Source of the DNA: CAWKAV01 sp963847735
GTDB taxonomy: Bacteria; Desulfobacterota; Desulfuromonadia; Desulfuromonadales; BM103
DNA: 33,907 nt
NCBI GenBank assembly: GCA_963847735.1
Contig: CAWKAV010000012.1
Coordinates: 1 to 33,907, forward strand
Direction: 5' to 3'
Positions 33,172 to 33,907 of the stretch are shown in pieces. The notes below the pieces were generated by a model. The model did no database searches, had not been told where the DNA came from, and was given only the letters and a program-made list of their open reading frames with translations. Position 1 is the stretch's first letter, and each line of letters starts with the position of its first letter. The translations under genes were made by a program, and so were the position numbers.

Positions 33172-33252
33172 ACTCATCTCTTCGGCAACCCGGCCATCCT
33201 GAACAATCAGGACCCGTAGCTTTGCGTCACTAGATCTCTCTAGCTTTGCCTT
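33172..33252 (-). ncRNA. Cyclic-di-GMP-I (GEMM-I) riboswitch aptamer upstream of pal
   Basis: On the minus strand: ATAAAGGCAAAGC, a P2 hairpin CTAGA-GAGA-TCTAG with GNRA loop, GACGCAAAGC, a P3 hairpin CCTGATTGTTCAGG, and GGGTTGCCGA. The P2 helix differs from the tandem copies by a compensatory C-G to T-A pair, good evidence of a maintained RNA. The first G of the GGG is A, but the middle, ligand-discriminating G is kept. Confidence 0.92.
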
Positions 33253-33348
33253 TATCGGAGATTTTTAATCGTTATCTGCAACGATCAATTCATTCAGGTC
33301 GTATTTTATGGCACATACTGTACCAAAAATTATTGCGTGCCGACTTTT

Positions 33349-33377
33349 ATTATAAATCAACGCCACAGCTGAATCTT
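33349..33377 (-). promoter_or_regulatory. Possible promoter for the riboswitch 3-pal transcript
   Basis: On the minus strand a perfect TATAAT (-10) lies at 33349-33354, about 100 nt before aptamer 3. The -35 at 17-bp spacing (AAGATT) is poor, so an activator or another promoter is possible. Confidence 0.3.
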
Positions 33378-33420
33378 GAGGACGACTTTATAACGCTAAC
33401 GTTAGAACGGACTGGAAAAG

Positions 33421-33450
33421 ATGACAGTAGTTGTCACACAACTACGTCAT
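33421..33450. repeat. Near-perfect inverted repeat in the divergent interval
   Basis: ATGACaGTAGTTGT (33421-33434) is mirrored by ACAACTACGTCAT (33438-33450) with a 3-nt loop and one bulged A. It lacks a strong T-tract on either strand. It lies between divergent pal and the small membrane-protein gene, so an operator or weak terminator is possible. A 10-bp palindrome CTAACGTTAG is at 33396-33405. The 33253-33563 interval otherwise holds only the two promoters listed. Confidence 0.45.
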
Positions 33451-33495
33451 TTGGCTAAAACAAAGACACTGTTGTAGCATTGAATGCTTTCGCAA

Positions 33496-33524
33496 TTGCA
33501 GTGAAAGTATAACTCCCTTAATAT
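33496..33524 (+). promoter_or_regulatory. Sigma70-type promoter of the small exported protein gene
   Basis: TTGCAG (33496-33501) and TAATAT (33519-33524) are separated by exactly 17 bp, 39 bp before the ATG at 33564. Confidence 0.65.
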
Positions 33525-33563
33525 GACTGTAAAATTTTAAAAATCACATGAAGGAGGTTTGTT

Positions 33564-33797
33564 ATGGAACAGGTCAAAACACTTTTGTTGGGGATGTTGA
33601 TTGCGGTTGTCTTGATGATGCTAGTGGGGGCGGGGAATTCAACCGGCCGTTACCAGATCGCTGGTGCAGGGGGGTCAGTCTTTTATGTTTTAGATACAGA
33701 CACCGGGAAGATTATTGCGGCGGGCGGTGTTTACTCTCCATCATCCACTCACACTCGTTTCGCAGACGACGCGGTGGCGGATGAAAAAAGATATTAG
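33564..33797 (+). CDS. Small exported or membrane protein of unknown function
   Basis: This 77-aa protein has an N-terminal hydrophobic helix (LLLGMLIAVVLMMLVGAG, about 7-24), either a signal peptide or an anchor. A short domain follows that reads GRYQIAGAG, then VFYVLDTDTGKIIAAGG, a beta-hairpin-like pattern, and a polar tail. AAGGAGG at 33551-33557 with 6-nt spacing fixes the start; an overlapping frame opening at 33548 has no such support. It is not recognised as a named family, though short exported proteins with a YQI...VFVLDTxTG core are common. It is divergently oriented from the riboswitch-pal unit and has its own promoter. Confidence 0.75.
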   Translation: MEQVKTLLLGMLIAVVLMMLVGAGNSTGRYQIAGAGGSVFYVLDTDTGKIIAAGGVYSPSSTHTRFADDAVADEKRY

Positions 33798-33907
33798 AGA
33801 GATCATCGTCGAATCAACAGTGTAGGAGTTTCTTTCACGGCATAATCTTTATATTTAATTAGTGGACCCGGGGCCTTATAACCTGTCTTCACGCTTGTTC
33901 AATAGCT

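Noticed and set aside
33548..33784. Alternative 78-codon frame opening at 33548
   Set aside because: Its ATG overlaps the ribosome-binding site of the 33564 gene, and its Cys/Arg-rich product has no signal or domain pattern.

Overview
The window reads like a chromosomal segment from a Gram-negative bacterium of the deltaproteobacterial type, most like Desulfuromonadales/Geobacter relatives. This is inferred from three things: an AgmX/PglI-like TonB protein, a response regulator with a myxococcal-style PilZ domain, and three cyclic-di-GMP-I (GEMM-I) riboswitches with intrinsic terminators. No database search was possible, so the taxon is an inference. No rRNA, tRNA, CRISPR array or insertion sequence was seen.

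Left part (1-5602). A frameshifted outer-membrane beta-barrel gene (+) ends in a strong terminator. A hipBA-type toxin-antitoxin pair (+) follows, with its own promoter and a repeated 11-bp candidate operator. pyrC and ybaN run as a minus-strand pair. A roughly 0.8-kb gene-poor gap then holds a convincing dif/XerCD site at 5353-5380. Eight GGGNAGGG (KOPS-like) octamers were found by eye; all point towards this site, and genes to its right are almost all on the minus strand. The window therefore appears to straddle the replication terminus.

Central and right part (5603-33004), all minus strand. In transcription order: riboswitch 3 with its terminator, a Pal-like lipoprotein, two tandem riboswitch-terminator units, then a tightly packed gene train. 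The train encodes a 3382-aa DUF11-repeat giant, a 1720-aa protein with three OmpA domains and a beta-barrel, a small periplasmic coiled-coil protein, a 643-aa TPR/coiled-coil protein, a 1041-aa TPR lipoprotein, a 232-aa TPR lipoprotein, a 106-aa exported protein, ExbB, two ExbD paralogues and an AgmX/PglI-like TonB protein. Several junctions are 4-bp ATGA overlaps. A REC-PilZ response regulator lies just downstream. The inventory of one ExbB/TolQ, two ExbD/TolR, a periplasm-spanning TonB-like arm, TPR lipoproteins and outer-membrane barrels resembles the Agl/Glt gliding machinery of Myxococcus. My working hypothesis is a proton-motive-force-driven envelope-spanning machine that displays or moves a giant surface protein, with expression gated by c-di-GMP through serial transcription-terminating riboswitches.

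The far right end carries a small exported or membrane protein gene (+) with a clear sigma70-type promoter and ribosome-binding site.
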